From Acinetobacter sp. NIPH 2699 (GTDB lineage: Bacteria; Pseudomonadota; Gammaproteobacteria; Pseudomonadales; Moraxellaceae): a stretch of DNA of 64,000 nt. The notes beneath the pieces were generated by a model. It was given only the letters and a program-made list of their open reading frames with translations. It had not been told where the DNA came from and searched no databases. The translations under genes and the position numbers were made by a program. Shown in pieces: positions 28,826 through 38,789 of the stretch (position 1 is its first letter; the number at the start of each line of letters is the position of its first letter). The stretch covers positions 99,722 through 163,721 of the forward strand of contig NZ_JAKZGL010000007.1 of the NCBI RefSeq assembly GCF_022549355.1. The letters run 5' to 3'.

Positions 28826-30061
28826 TTAGACGAAGAATTTCAAAATGACTTGAATTACCGTAGCATTGATCAAGTCAACAAAGAATGCGCCACACAACGG
28901 TACAATCAAAAATGCTTTATGTGATGGGCCATACATATTGGTAATCGCCTGCATATTGGCAACTGCTGTTGGTGTCGCCCCCATACCAAAACCACAATGG
29001 CCTGCTGCCAACACTGCTGCATCATAGTTTTTACCCATGACACGGAAGGTAATAAATGAGGCATACAACGCCATGGTGATTGTTTGCGCACCGAGAATCA
29101 CCACCAATGGACCCGCCAAATCAGCCAACTGCCACAACTTCAATGAAAGCAGTGCCATTGCCAAATAAAGGGATAATGAAGCATTACCAAAAACATCAAT
29201 TGCGCGATCAAAAATATCAACTTTTAATACGCTTTCTAAGATGTTACGCAGAATCACACCACCGCCAAGCGCCCAAACGAAGGTTGGTAACTCGAACCAA
29301 GTACCTTTACTATATCCAGTCATAAACTCTGCAAATGCAAGACACGCAGCAAACATCCCTAGCGTCGTAATCGCATTATCCGCGGTAATTAAACGGACTT
29401 GATGTGGATTTTCAAATGGTGCAAGTTCTTCTGGATGCTGATCTAAATGAGTATCGCGATCTTGGATTTGAGCAGGTGTTTTAGCACGTGCCAAACTATG
29501 GCGATTAATCAGAAGTTTAGCTAATGGACCACCAATGATCCCACCGATAATTAAACCAAAAGTCGCACTTGCCATTCCTAGTGCAACTGCACCTTGAATA
29601 CCATGCTGGGATTCAAAAATACTTCCCCATGCACCTGCTGTCCCGTGCCCACCTGTCAAGGTGACTGAACCCGCAATTAAGCCAATCAATGGGTCAAGGC
29701 CCAATACGGTCGCTAGGCTCATACCGACTGCATTTTGCACCACAATAAATGCAGAAACACAGATCAGGAAAATCACCAAGCCAATTCCACCTTCTTTTAG
29801 CTTCATAAAATTGGCACTCAGGCCGATCGAAGCAAAGAAGATCAACATAAAGCTGGTCTGTAATTGGCTACTAAAAACAATGCTATAGCCCCAAAAGGTA
29901 TGCACCAGCAAAAAAGCAATCGCAGCAACCAAACCACCCGCTACAGGCTCTGGAATATTATAACGTCTTAAAAAATCAATTTTATTGACCAGCAAACGTC
30001 CTAATAATAAGACGATCACCGCAGCAATCAGGGTATAAAAACCATCAAAGTTAAATTCCAT
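28826..30061 (-). CDS. gltS: sodium/glutamate symporter GltS
   Basis: Sodium-driven glutamate uptake transporter of the ESS family. The 411 residues form about ten spans with the two inverted glycine-rich reentrant loops (TLTGGHGTAGAWG near residue 135 and LAAGHCGFGMGATPTA near 355). Length is close to the usual 400. The start is supported by a weak GGAAAAAG. It sits between a DcaP-type porin upstream and an AGCS symporter downstream, all on the minus strand. An outer-membrane channel plus two amino-acid importers suggest a nutrient uptake group, though that link is inferred from order only. Confidence 0.94.
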   Translation of the reverse strand: MEFNFDGFYTLIAAVIVLLLGRLLVNKIDFLRRYNIPEPVAGGLVAAIAFLLVHTFWGYSIVFSSQLQTSFMLIFFASIGLSANFMKLKEGGIGLVIFLICVSAFIVVQNAVGMSLATVLGLDPLIGLIAGSVTLTGGHGTAGAWGSIFESQHGIQGAVALGMASATFGLIIGGIIGGPLAKLLINRHSLARAKTPAQIQDRDTHLDQHPEELAPFENPHQVRLITADNAITTLGMFAACLAFAEFMTGYSKGTWFELPTFVWALGGGVILRNILESVLKVDIFDRAIDVFGNASLSLYLAMALLSLKLWQLADLAGPLVVILGAQTITMALYASFITFRVMGKNYDAAVLAAGHCGFGMGATPTAVANMQAITNMYGPSHKAFLIVPLCGAFFVDLINATVIQVILKFFV

Positions 30062-30239
30062 ATCTTTTTCCGTTTATTACATTGGTCTTTCGACGTTTTT
30101 TCCATCTAATCAACAATGAAATAGTCACTCTCAAAATGAGTGAAAACTCAATCATCTTCATAAAAATACAGTTCTTTGTAAGAACTCCATCCCAATCAAA
30201 TCAATCAGTTTTCACGGATGATTACACCTACAGGATAGG

Positions 30240-31580
30240 TTAGAAGCTGTAGCGTGCCATTGCTCCTACACGGCTATCCTTACCTTTTTGTCCATCAAAG
30301 GTTTTACGTTCACCATAGATATACTCTAGACCAAACGTAATTGGTGTTACTGGCGAATACATGACGTTCCACCAAGCTTGTTGCAAAGTTTTGTTTTGTG
30401 TTACATCTGTCATGGCCTGTTTAGCAAAATCATTGCTATCACTTGCAAACATTGCACCATAAGCTAAAGTACTACGCAATTTAGGGGTCATTTGATAACT
30501 CGTACCCACTGTAAACGCATCGAATTCATTCAGATTTAAATCTAAATTAGTTGGATTTACATTAAAAGCATTGTTGCTATATAGTAAAAATTTACTGTCA
30601 CCTTTGACATGTGAATAGTCAATCATTGCCTGTAAAGCATTTGTGAACTTATATTTTGCACCAACCGCAATACCCCAACCGAGATCTGAATCATTGGCAC
30701 TGATTTGCTTATTATCTTTGTCAAAAGCAACCTTGCTACGTGCTTCTGTCAATAAAGCACGGACTGAAGTTGTCCCTTTACCTTCTGCAAAGTCATATTT
30801 CAGCTTAGTGGTGAATGCAGGTACTCGATTATCATCATTGCCTTTTTCCAAAGCAATGGCATAACTTGTATCTGAATTTAATTGACCACTGTAACGCACC
30901 ATCGGAGTACGGAAAGTTCCAATCCCTAATGGCGAGTTAAAATCCAACATTTCAGGTTGTACGTCAGTTGCCAAGAACGTTGAAGTGGTTTGACCAAATA
31001 ACCAATCATTATAGGTCAAATAAGCATGACGAATTCGTATCGTGTCATTACTACTGCCACCACGAAAATCAACTTCTAATTTCGCACCAACATCAGCATT
31101 TTCTATTGGCGCTTTAAAATCTAAACCGAAACGTGTCACTGTTGCCGTACTATAAAAACGGTCATTATTTTTTTCTTTACCTTCCAAATCAACGGTATTG
31201 ATACGGTTAAAAATACCATTACCACCCTTTGCTTGATATGAAGCATCGCCACGTAAGAAACCGTAAAGTTGAACCTGTGCACCTGAAGCAGTCGTAAAAA
31301 CTAAAGGAGACTCTTGTGAAGACGCTTTCGTCACTGATTTTATATCTTGATTATTTTTAGCGACATTTACGGGTGTTTCAACAAGGTCAGAAGCATCATT
31401 TTCTTGTTTTGCTTGTGGAACATATTGCTCCAATAATGCTCTTAATTCTTTTACTTCATCGCGAAGTTGTTGAATTTGTGTTTGCTCATTTGCAGCTTGT
31501 GCATGGTTCATCATAAAAACAGCAACAGTGATTGCTAAGCTTTGCATAATGAACGGCTTACGGATGAGAGATAAACTCAT
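30240..31580 (-). CDS. DcaP-like trimeric outer-membrane porin
   Basis: A 446-residue outer-membrane protein of the DcaP family, known in Acinetobacter for uptake of dicarboxylates and other anions. It has a signal peptide ending near residue 29 (NHAQAAN). An N-terminal coiled coil follows (QIQQLRDEVKELRALLEQY, about 34-53) and then a Ser/Lys linker. From about residue 100 there is a beta-barrel starting QLYGFLRGDASY and ending with the C-terminal ARYSF. GGAGC lies 5 nt upstream of the ATG. The coiled coil is the periplasmic trimerisation element described for DcaP. Confidence 0.87.
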   Translation of the reverse strand: MSLSLIRKPFIMQSLAITVAVFMMNHAQAANEQTQIQQLRDEVKELRALLEQYVPQAKQENDASDLVETPVNVAKNNQDIKSVTKASSQESPLVFTTASGAQVQLYGFLRGDASYQAKGGNGIFNRINTVDLEGKEKNNDRFYSTATVTRFGLDFKAPIENADVGAKLEVDFRGGSSNDTIRIRHAYLTYNDWLFGQTTSTFLATDVQPEMLDFNSPLGIGTFRTPMVRYSGQLNSDTSYAIALEKGNDDNRVPAFTTKLKYDFAEGKGTTSVRALLTEARSKVAFDKDNKQISANDSDLGWGIAVGAKYKFTNALQAMIDYSHVKGDSKFLLYSNNAFNVNPTNLDLNLNEFDAFTVGTSYQMTPKLRSTLAYGAMFASDSNDFAKQAMTDVTQNKTLQQAWWNVMYSPVTPITFGLEYIYGERKTFDGQKGKDSRVGAMARYSF

Positions 31581-32004
31581 AAGAAGCTCCTTTATCTGGT
31601 GTATATTTCAACATTTTCCACAAGCATAAAATTGGGTAAATTTAATACACTTAACACGGAAAATCCCCCTTACCTTTATCAGCAAGGAAAGCCTAATCAA
31701 TTTTTAAAAAGGGCGTATTATGCATAAATTTGGAATATTGTGTGTACTTTTTTATACGAGAAACAAGAATACTTTGAACATATATATCTAAATATTTTTT
31801 CTATTTCATTGTGTTATAAATAAATTTCCTTTTCACAAAAAATAATGGAATAGAAAAATCCTGATTCTATTTTCATCATCCCAAACGCAATCGACTATTT
31901 TTCACTCAAATCTCAGTGCATGTTTTAAAAACCATCCTCAAAAGGTCATGATTGCTTTATAGTCTCATCATATGAGAAAGATCAAAGAAACCTGAGGAGT
32001 TTTT
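31581..32004. other. AT-rich divergent intergenic region
   Basis: About 420 bp between the divergent porin and nitroreductase genes. I see no gene or RNA. GAGGAG at 31994-31999 is the ribosome-binding site of the nitroreductase. Promoters of both genes are expected here but I cannot place them confidently. Confidence 0.4.
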
Positions 32005-32709
32005 ATGAACATGGAACAAGTCCGCTACGTCGATGATGCCATTACATCACGCCATTCAGTACGTGCATTTTTGGATACTCCTGTTGAGACCCAAACAATT
32101 AAAGATATTCTAAGTGTTGCCAGTCGTGCCCCTTCAGGCACAAACACACAACCATGGAAAGTTTATGTTGTCACAGGAAAAAAACGAGCGGAAATGATTG
32201 ACCGTGTTTGTACAGCACAAGTTGAACTTTTTCACAAACCAGAACTGGCGCAACAATATCAAGAAACTTTTGCTTACTATCCTGAAACTTGGATTTCACC
32301 CTTTATTGACCGTCGCCGTGAAAATGGCTGGGGACTGTATGGCTTACTTGGCATTCAAAAAGGTGAAAAAGACAGAATGGCAGCGCAGCAATTGCGTAAC
32401 TTTCAACTGTTTGATGCGCCTGTCGCTTTATACTTTACCGTAAATAAAATCATGGGCATTGGTTCAAAAATGGATATTTCCATGATGATCCAAAACGTTA
32501 TGATTGCCGCAAAAGCACGTGGTCTAGATACTTGTCCACAAGCCGCTTGGAACCATTTTCACCCAATCGTTTTAGATGTGCTTGGCGCACCCGAAGACGA
32601 AGATTTGGTCTGTGCTGTTGCATTGGGCTATGCCGACCCAGACCATATTGTGAATAGCTTTATTACCCCACGTGAACCCGTAGAGAATTTCACTGTATTT
32701 GTCGATTAA
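32005..32709 (+). CDS. nitroreductase family FMN-dependent oxidoreductase
   Basis: A 234-residue cytoplasmic flavoenzyme of the nitroreductase family, using NAD(P)H to reduce nitroaromatics, quinones or a similar acceptor. The N-terminal SRHSVRAF FMN-binding segment, the APSGTNTQPW segment near residue 45 and a C-terminal CAVALGYADP segment are family hallmarks. A strong GAGGAG lies 5-6 nt upstream of the ATG. A GGGAGAAA hairpin follows the stop but lacks a T-run. It is likely monocistronic, and the physiological substrate is unknown. Confidence 0.87.
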   Translation: MNMEQVRYVDDAITSRHSVRAFLDTPVETQTIKDILSVASRAPSGTNTQPWKVYVVTGKKRAEMIDRVCTAQVELFHKPELAQQYQETFAYYPETWISPFIDRRRENGWGLYGLLGIQKGEKDRMAAQQLRNFQLFDAPVALYFTVNKIMGIGSKMDISMMIQNVMIAAKARGLDTCPQAAWNHFHPIVLDVLGAPEDEDLVCAVALGYADPDHIVNSFITPREPVENFTVFVD

Positions 32710-32802
32710 AATAATTTAACCTTATTTCTCCCTTTGATATTCATCGGGAGAAAGCTTAATAAAAGCAATAAAAATCATTTATTTAAAATATTAGGGGTCA
32801 TC

Positions 32803-34425
32803 ATGTTAAATTTCAGGGGATTGTTTAAGCTCTGCCCAGCTCTATTAATTTTTTCCTTATACTCGACAGCGATACATGCTGAAGAAACACAAGATGTCTC
32901 AACATCAGATGAGACAGAAACAGCATCTACACAAAACCTGTATCAACAGGAACTTCAAGAAAAAATTAAACAGGCAAGAGAAGCCGCACGACAGCAGACG
33001 GAACAGCAACTCCAAGAACAACAAGCTTTCCAGCAACAACGAGTTGAAGCATTAACGCAGCCTAAGCCCACAACAAATGCTGAATATATCCGTATCGAAT
33101 CGCCCAAGCCAGCAGAATCCATTCCGATACAAACCACCAACGCGACTGAAACTAAAAATTCAGGTGGTTTCCCATTCTTTTTTATTATTGCTTTTGGGAT
33201 TTTAGGATTTATCGGATGGAAACTCTTTAAAAACAGCCAACAGCCGAAGACCAGAAAACGTAATCGGCCTGCATATCAAAGCCCGACTACATCAGAACAC
33301 ACCACACAGACACAGCAACAAGATCAACAGCGAACCCAGAACTCATCCTCACAACAACACAATGAACAACATTCATCTAATACTCATTCAACACAACAGC
33401 AAGCACCGCTTCAAACCAGTGACCGTGTGAAAACGATTTTAGAAGATTATTTTTCCGAGAAACCGCACATTCCAATGGCATATCGACAGCAGCTCAATGA
33501 TATTAATCTGGATTTTAGTGCGGAGAGCTTACATCGTCTGGATCAGGTCTTATCCTTAATTAAAAAACAAACCCAGCCTGACTATGCACGCTATTGTGAA
33601 GAATTGCCTTATCAACAATTTGTGATTTTTTGTGGTATTTACTTAGCAACAACCATTGCCCGCGTCACCCATCAGTCGATAAAATGGTTTTCATATGAAG
33701 AAATGAAAGCCTTTACACAAAGAGCAGAGTTTCCACAGACTTTAAGTACATTTGTCAGTTGTATGATTGGTAATATGTTTCAACACCTACCAATTGAAGT
33801 CATTTGTGATGGCTTATTTACTGATCCAGTGGAAGCCACTTGTCAGGAGCGTTTAAGCTTTTATCAACAACATGCCAAACCATTACTTTTAATGTCAGAA
33901 GAAAACAAAAAATTGCCAGTAGAAGCGCAGAGTGAAGCTGAGCAGGCATGGGTCGAAGCAATAAAAGCCGCAGGATTCCTAGCCCATCATAGTCTATATA
34001 TGATTGAAAATGGCTCACAACTTATTCCAACGTTGATTCAATCCAATGGTGAGCAAAAACTACTACAAAGTTTAATTGGTGACAATTCATCTCAACAAGG
34101 GCATGAGATGCTTGCAACCAATTTAAATCAGTTTAAAAGACAAGCATTTGTTGAAGATATTTATGCAAATCTGCCAATAGAGCGTATTGATGCACTCAGT
34201 ATTCATGTTCGCGCTTATGAACCCCATGCAGGGCAATGGGTGATTGTGTTGCCTTATCAGCATCATGATCAAGGTTTTGAATTCTATACACCACTTTCTT
34301 CGGGTTCATCCACTCCTGTCGAATTAAATCCATTATTATTTAAAGCCTTTTGGCAAGGATTTGACGATTTCACCTCGCCAACCAATACCCGACAGTATTA
34401 TGTCGCATCAAAACAACTCATTTAA
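32803..34425 (+). CDS. uncharacterised Gln-rich membrane-anchored protein
   Basis: Unrecognised 540-residue protein. The visible layout is a signal peptide ending near residue 27 (TAIHAEET), then a Gln/Glu-rich segment predicted to form a coiled coil (about 45-85). A transmembrane helix follows at about 125-140 (FPFFFIIAFGILGFIG), then a very Gln/Thr/Ser-rich low-complexity linker (about 155-205). The rest is a folded C-terminal domain of about 330 residues without a motif I recognise. The ATG at 32803 has AGGGG 6-7 nt upstream and is clearly better than the frame start at 32734. The topology suggests a periplasmic N-terminal part and a cytoplasmic C-terminal domain. It is followed by a hairpin shared with the convergent efflux gene. 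Confidence 0.7.
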   Translation: MLNFRGLFKLCPALLIFSLYSTAIHAEETQDVSTSDETETASTQNLYQQELQEKIKQAREAARQQTEQQLQEQQAFQQQRVEALTQPKPTTNAEYIRIESPKPAESIPIQTTNATETKNSGGFPFFFIIAFGILGFIGWKLFKNSQQPKTRKRNRPAYQSPTTSEHTTQTQQQDQQRTQNSSSQQHNEQHSSNTHSTQQQAPLQTSDRVKTILEDYFSEKPHIPMAYRQQLNDINLDFSAESLHRLDQVLSLIKKQTQPDYARYCEELPYQQFVIFCGIYLATTIARVTHQSIKWFSYEEMKAFTQRAEFPQTLSTFVSCMIGNMFQHLPIEVICDGLFTDPVEATCQERLSFYQQHAKPLLLMSEENKKLPVEAQSEAEQAWVEAIKAAGFLAHHSLYMIENGSQLIPTLIQSNGEQKLLQSLIGDNSSQQGHEMLATNLNQFKRQAFVEDIYANLPIERIDALSIHVRAYEPHAGQWVIVLPYQHHDQGFEFYTPLSSGSSTPVELNPLLFKAFWQGFDDFTSPTNTRQYYVASKQLI

Positions 34426-34441
34426 TAAATTCAAATAAACA

Positions 34442-34480
34442 GCATCAGACAGTTTTTCTTGATTGACCTGCCTGATGCAT
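34442..34480. terminator. hairpin between convergent genes
   Basis: GCATCAGACAG / CTGCCTGATGC inverted repeat with one mismatch and an AT-rich loop containing a T-run. It probably ends transcription from one or both sides; the T-run placement is not canonical. Confidence 0.5.
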
Positions 34481-34503
34481 CCTCTACATTGATGATCAAT
34501 CAC

Positions 34504-35718
34504 TTATGTCGAGATACTGTTTTGCTGCTGCCCAACTTTAATAATCGTAAATAGCCCGACACTGGTAAACATCAACATCATCAACCCCATGTTCAGTGAT
34601 GCCTTCCAAATCAGGAAATTGAGAATCAATCCACCAAGTAAACCAAATGCAAACTGGGTACTTCCCATAATTGCGCTTGCAGTTCCAGCCCTAGCCCCCT
34701 GCTGAGACATGGCCAGTGCCATCGCATTTGGACCCGTTAAACCGATGCCAGATACCACTAAAAATAAACCAGACATCAAAAACCATAAAGGTGCATTCGC
34801 CATTAAACCTGCACTCACCACGATCAAAGCACCGAAACATTGAATAGAACCACCCAAACGTAAGCGTGGGAAAACGCCCATTCGGGTATTTAGATGCTTA
34901 TTCAATGATGACATCAACATAATGCCCCCCGCATTCAGCGCAAAGGCATAAGAGAATTGCTGTTGAGACAATCCATATTGACCCATAAACACCGCAGAAG
35001 CTGAGCTGATATAACAAAATAATGCGGCACCTGTTAAACAGCCTGCCAACATCGGCACTCTAAAACTTTCATCTTTTAAAATCGCGGCATAGAGCGTGGT
35101 GACTTGATAAACCGATAGCTTTAAACGGCGCTCTACAGGCAGAGATTCTTTAAAGAAAAAATGTACACACAACCAACAGATCACCCCAATGATCGCTAAG
35201 CAGACAAAAATAACCTGCCAAGGAAAAAATATTAGAATCCATGCTCCAAAAATCGGTGCCAAAATCGGCGCAAGTCCCATCACGATCATCATGCTAGAAA
35301 AAGCCTGTGCTGAACCTGCCACATCCAAACGATCACGAATCACCGCTCTGGCAATCACCACCCCTACACAACCGCCCAGCGCTTGAAAAATACGAGCGGC
35401 AATTAAAGCCCATTCATTGGTGACAAAAACACACGCTAAACTGGCAATCGCATATAGACCAAGCCCAAAATATAAAGGTGTCTTACGCCCAATACGATCG
35501 CTGATAGGTCCATAAAACAGTTGTCCGATGGCTAGCCCCAAAAAATATGCAGGCAAACTGTTGGCCACCATTTGTGTACTAACCCCGAACTCATCTGCCA
35601 TTTGCGGCAATGCGGGTAAATACATGTCTATCGAAAGCGGGCCCAATGCCGTTAATAGGGCAAGTAACAAAATCCATGCTGTAGAGTACTGATGCTTTTG
35701 AGATTGCTCCGCCTGCAT
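34504..35718 (-). CDS. Bcr/CflA family MFS drug efflux transporter
   Basis: A 404-residue major facilitator with twelve predicted spans. The Bcr/CflA-family N-terminus (LGPLSIDMYLPALPQMA), the MFS motif A loop (GPISDRIGRK) and the family-specific RAVIRDR region in span 4-5 are all visible. It is a proton-driven exporter of drugs or other small molecules, related to bicyclomycin resistance protein. It is a single gene, convergent with the Q-rich protein and divergent from the FUSC gene, with a promoter region of about 60-110 bp. Confidence 0.88.
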   Translation of the reverse strand: MQAEQSQKHQYSTAWILLLALLTALGPLSIDMYLPALPQMADEFGVSTQMVANSLPAYFLGLAIGQLFYGPISDRIGRKTPLYFGLGLYAIASLACVFVTNEWALIAARIFQALGGCVGVVIARAVIRDRLDVAGSAQAFSSMMIVMGLAPILAPIFGAWILIFFPWQVIFVCLAIIGVICWLCVHFFFKESLPVERRLKLSVYQVTTLYAAILKDESFRVPMLAGCLTGAALFCYISSASAVFMGQYGLSQQQFSYAFALNAGGIMLMSSLNKHLNTRMGVFPRLRLGGSIQCFGALIVVSAGLMANAPLWFLMSGLFLVVSGIGLTGPNAMALAMSQQGARAGTASAIMGSTQFAFGLLGGLILNFLIWKASLNMGLMMLMFTSVGLFTIIKVGQQQNSIST

Positions 35719-35826
35719 AATGCTGCACTTTTCAAGTTTATTGAGATTCTAAGCTTAGCATCCTCTCTTTAATTTGTGCATAATATGAAGAATAAAATCG
35801 ACGGTAAAATACAAAAAGGACAGCTC

Positions 35827-38001
35827 TTGAATCCTTGGTTCAAACGTTTAAAACAAGCAACCTATAACACCACGTTTATGTATAACGTGCGTATGTTAAT
35901 CGCTTTTGCGGGAACAGCATTTGTTCCTTATTTGATGGATTACCAACTCGCCACGATTCCTTTGACCTTAGGTGTGGTTGCAGCGGGAATCAGCGACATT
36001 GATGATCGCTTTTCAGTTCGGATCATGAATCTGATTTATACCTATATCGGTTTCTTTATTACCGCTGCTTCGGTTCAGTTGTTATTTCCCTATCCAGTGG
36101 TTTTCGCCATTGGACTGATTGCCTCCTGTATCGGCTGGATTCTACTCGGTTCGATCGGCCGTCGTTATGCCACTATTGCGTACGGATGTTTGGTTATTTC
36201 TGTATACACCATGCTCGGTGTGCATCTATTTGAACAATGGTATCTACAACCCGCGTTATTGGTGGCTGGTGCAGCTTGGTACGGCCTTATTTCAACGATT
36301 AGCTTTCTATTATTTCCAGTTCGACAATTACAAGATCAACTGTCAGCATCATATAGCGCATTAGGAAGTTTCTTATATGCGAAATCAAATTTGTTTGATG
36401 TCGATATGACCCCTTCGAGTTATCAGCAAAGCATGATTGATTTGTCGATGGAAAATAGCAAACTGATTGCGATTTTTAACAATCTCCGTGTGGCATTACT
36501 GACTCGGCTCAAAGGAGACAGAGGGCAAAAGGATACACGACGCAGTCTGCAATATTATTTTGTGGTACAAGATATCCATGAACGTGCAGATTCCGCCCAC
36601 ATTGATTATCAAAAACTGACCAAAGTTTTCCAACACAGCGATATCTTGTTCCGCTTCCAACGGATCTTGTCGATTCAAGGTAAAGCTTGTCAGGACTTGG
36701 CACAATCTATTTTAAGCCGCACCCGTTATGTACATAACAAACGCTTTAAACATAGCTTTGAAAATTTAAGACTGTCATTAGAAAAGTTACGTGAAGATGG
36801 CATCTATGATCAGGTTCGGATTAATGCTTTATTCGCGCTTTATCAAAACCTAAAGTCGATTGATGCACAATTACAAAATCTAGAGACTGAGCGTAATCTC
36901 CAATTAGAAAACACCCAACAGGTCGAAAACCAACTCAAAGATGATGATCTTAAAGGGGTAAATGACATGATTGTCCGTGTAAAACAGCATCTAAGCCCTG
37001 AATCTGTTTTATTCCGTCATGCTGTCCGTTTATCCATTGTACTGTTTATCGGTTATCTGTTTATTCAACTCACCAATATTGAATATGGTTACTGGATTCT
37101 AATGACAGCCCTGTTTGTCTGCCAACCGAACTTTAATGCGACCAAACGACGTTTATATTTGCGAATTATGGGAACGTTGGTGGGGATTATTGTTGGTCTA
37201 GCCATTATCTATTTTATTCCTTCAATCGAAGGACAACTGGTCATGTTGATCCTCAGCGGAATCTTATTTTTCGAGCTGCGGAGTAAACAATATGCGCAAG
37301 CCACGGCGTTCATTACCATTCTCGCTTTAATTAACTTTAACTTAGATGGTTCTGCATTTGCAGCAGGTCTACCTCGCTTGATGGATACCATTATTGGCTG
37401 TGCCTTAGCATGGTTTGGGGTCAGTTTTATTTGGCCTGATTGGAAGTTCCGTAGACTGCCTCGCTCGATTCAACGATCATTGCAAGCACAATGTAAGTAC
37501 TTAGCCGAAGTGGTCAAACAATATCATCAAGGTCGCAATCATGCATTGAACTATCGCGTGGTGAGACGAACCGCGCATAACACCGATGCGGAAGTCGCTT
37601 CATTGATTTCTACGCTTGCCACAGAGCCTAATATTGATAACATACAAAAAAATCAGGCTTTTGAGTTTCTATGTCTCAGCCATACCTTTTTAAGCTATAT
37701 CGCCGCATTAGGAGCACATCGTGAACAAATTCAGGATCAAGAGGTTTTAACTTTGCTAGATCAAGCGCTGGATGACATTCAAGGTGCACTACTCAGAGAT
37801 GAAGTTCCTGATTTGTCCGCACAAAATATGTTGCAAAACATCCGCCAACGCTTAAGTCTCAATGCAGAAAATGATCCAAAATCATTAATCATTTTGCAGC
37901 AACTCTCACTCATGTTCAGTATTTTAACGCGTTTAAGTATGCTCAAACAAAGTCTACGTCATGAACCTAACGAAGATGGGACTGAGTTTGCATCACTTTA
38001 A
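35827..38001 (+). CDS. yccS: FUSC/YccS-type inner-membrane transporter-like protein
   Basis: A 724-residue YccS/FUSC-family membrane protein. Two clusters of five to six hydrophobic spans (about residues 20-150 and 400-530) are each followed by a large soluble helical region. The family is related to AaeB aromatic-acid efflux and plant aluminium-activated transporters; the function is unproven. I favour TTG at 35827 as the start because AAAAAGGA lies 6 nt upstream, while the ATG at 35785 has no ribosome-binding site and would overlap a promoter-like TGTGCATAAT at 35775-35784. The longer start would add 14 residues. Confidence 0.75.
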   Translation: MNPWFKRLKQATYNTTFMYNVRMLIAFAGTAFVPYLMDYQLATIPLTLGVVAAGISDIDDRFSVRIMNLIYTYIGFFITAASVQLLFPYPVVFAIGLIASCIGWILLGSIGRRYATIAYGCLVISVYTMLGVHLFEQWYLQPALLVAGAAWYGLISTISFLLFPVRQLQDQLSASYSALGSFLYAKSNLFDVDMTPSSYQQSMIDLSMENSKLIAIFNNLRVALLTRLKGDRGQKDTRRSLQYYFVVQDIHERADSAHIDYQKLTKVFQHSDILFRFQRILSIQGKACQDLAQSILSRTRYVHNKRFKHSFENLRLSLEKLREDGIYDQVRINALFALYQNLKSIDAQLQNLETERNLQLENTQQVENQLKDDDLKGVNDMIVRVKQHLSPESVLFRHAVRLSIVLFIGYLFIQLTNIEYGYWILMTALFVCQPNFNATKRRLYLRIMGTLVGIIVGLAIIYFIPSIEGQLVMLILSGILFFELRSKQYAQATAFITILALINFNLDGSAFAAGLPRLMDTIIGCALAWFGVSFIWPDWKFRRLPRSIQRSLQAQCKYLAEVVKQYHQGRNHALNYRVVRRTAHNTDAEVASLISTLATEPNIDNIQKNQAFEFLCLSHTFLSYIAALGAHREQIQDQEVLTLLDQALDDIQGALLRDEVPDLSAQNMLQNIRQRLSLNAENDPKSLIILQQLSLMFSILTRLSMLKQSLRHEPNEDGTEFASL

Positions 38002-38133
38002 TGGAGCTAAGGCGAAGCCAACAGCCTGTTCCTCCCCGTTCATATAATATCTTTGATTGTGAGGGTTTATGTCGTGTCAACACCCTCCAATTAATGCTAA
38101 ACTTAACCCAGTTCTACACTCAATTTTTAAACT

Positions 38134-38718
38134 ATGACCGCCAAAAATTTATACGCTTATACGCTACAACCTGTTTCTTACGAAGTTTCTGAAGTTGAAC
38201 AACGTCAAGCTCAACTTATGATTTGGCGCAGTACCAACAAGTTCAGCCGCAAAGCATGGATCATCATGATCGCACTTGTAGTGCTTTCTTTAGTTGCAGC
38301 AGGACTCATCAAATACTATTCCACTTATTCAACTGTGATTTGTTGGGTTGTGATTATCGGGGTTGCGCTTTTCTATCTCATTAAAAGATTCGGTCTTGAA
38401 TGGTACGTAAAACGTAAAATGAAAGAGTTCCCTGTCCAAGACATTAAAGGAATCCGTTTAGGCGTACAGCCTCATGGTATCGTGATGCGCCAAAAAGTAG
38501 GACTGCAAGAAGGTACAGCTACGATTGGTTGGAAAGATATTTATGAATGGTATAACTCACCTGACTTTATTCTTGTAAATTTCAAGGTTAAAACACCAAA
38601 AGGTGAACAACAACAAGGTGCTTATATCCTGCCAAAACGCATGGACTCGAAGAACTTTGCATTCAAAACAATTCGCAAACACCTGAATGAAACTGTCGGT
38701 GCAGCAAAACCATTATAA
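38134..38718 (+). CDS. YcxB-like membrane protein
   Basis: A 194-residue protein with a cytoplasmic N-terminus, two membrane spans (about 44-62 and 67-84) and a C-terminal beta-rich domain containing TATIGWKDIYEW and FILVNF segments typical of YcxB-like proteins. Function is unknown. It lies about 130 bp after the FUSC gene in the same direction and may be co-transcribed with it. No strong ribosome-binding site is visible before the ATG. Confidence 0.7.
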   Translation: MTAKNLYAYTLQPVSYEVSEVEQRQAQLMIWRSTNKFSRKAWIIMIALVVLSLVAAGLIKYYSTYSTVICWVVIIGVALFYLIKRFGLEWYVKRKMKEFPVQDIKGIRLGVQPHGIVMRQKVGLQEGTATIGWKDIYEWYNSPDFILVNFKVKTPKGEQQQGAYILPKRMDSKNFAFKTIRKHLNETVGAAKPL

Positions 38719-38746
38719 TTGAACGCTCAAATACAATATACGTCAT

Positions 38747-38782
38747 ATACAACAACCCCAGCTTAAGCTGGGGTTGTTGTAT
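38747..38782. terminator. 36-bp perfect palindrome between convergent genes
   Basis: The 36 bases are perfectly self-complementary, centred on GCTTAAGC, and the right arm begins GCTGGGGTTGTTGT. It lies between the convergent YcxB-like gene and TonB receptor gene, 8 bp beyond the receptor stop codon. The RNA would fold as a 16-bp stem with a TTAA loop from either strand. No T-run follows, so it may act as a transcript-end stabiliser or a bidirectional terminator. Confidence 0.65.
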
Positions 38783-38789
38783 CTGTGCT

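Noticed and set aside
32725..32753. TTTCTCCC/GGGAGAAA hairpin as a terminator of the nitroreductase gene
   Set aside because: No T-run follows the stem on the plus strand; the ribosome-binding region of the next gene lies about 40 bp later. It may still have a minor role.
38001..38192. Plus-strand 63-codon frame starting at the FUSC stop codon (TAATGG)
   Set aside because: It overlaps the start of the YcxB-like gene in another frame, has no ribosome-binding site and no family pattern.
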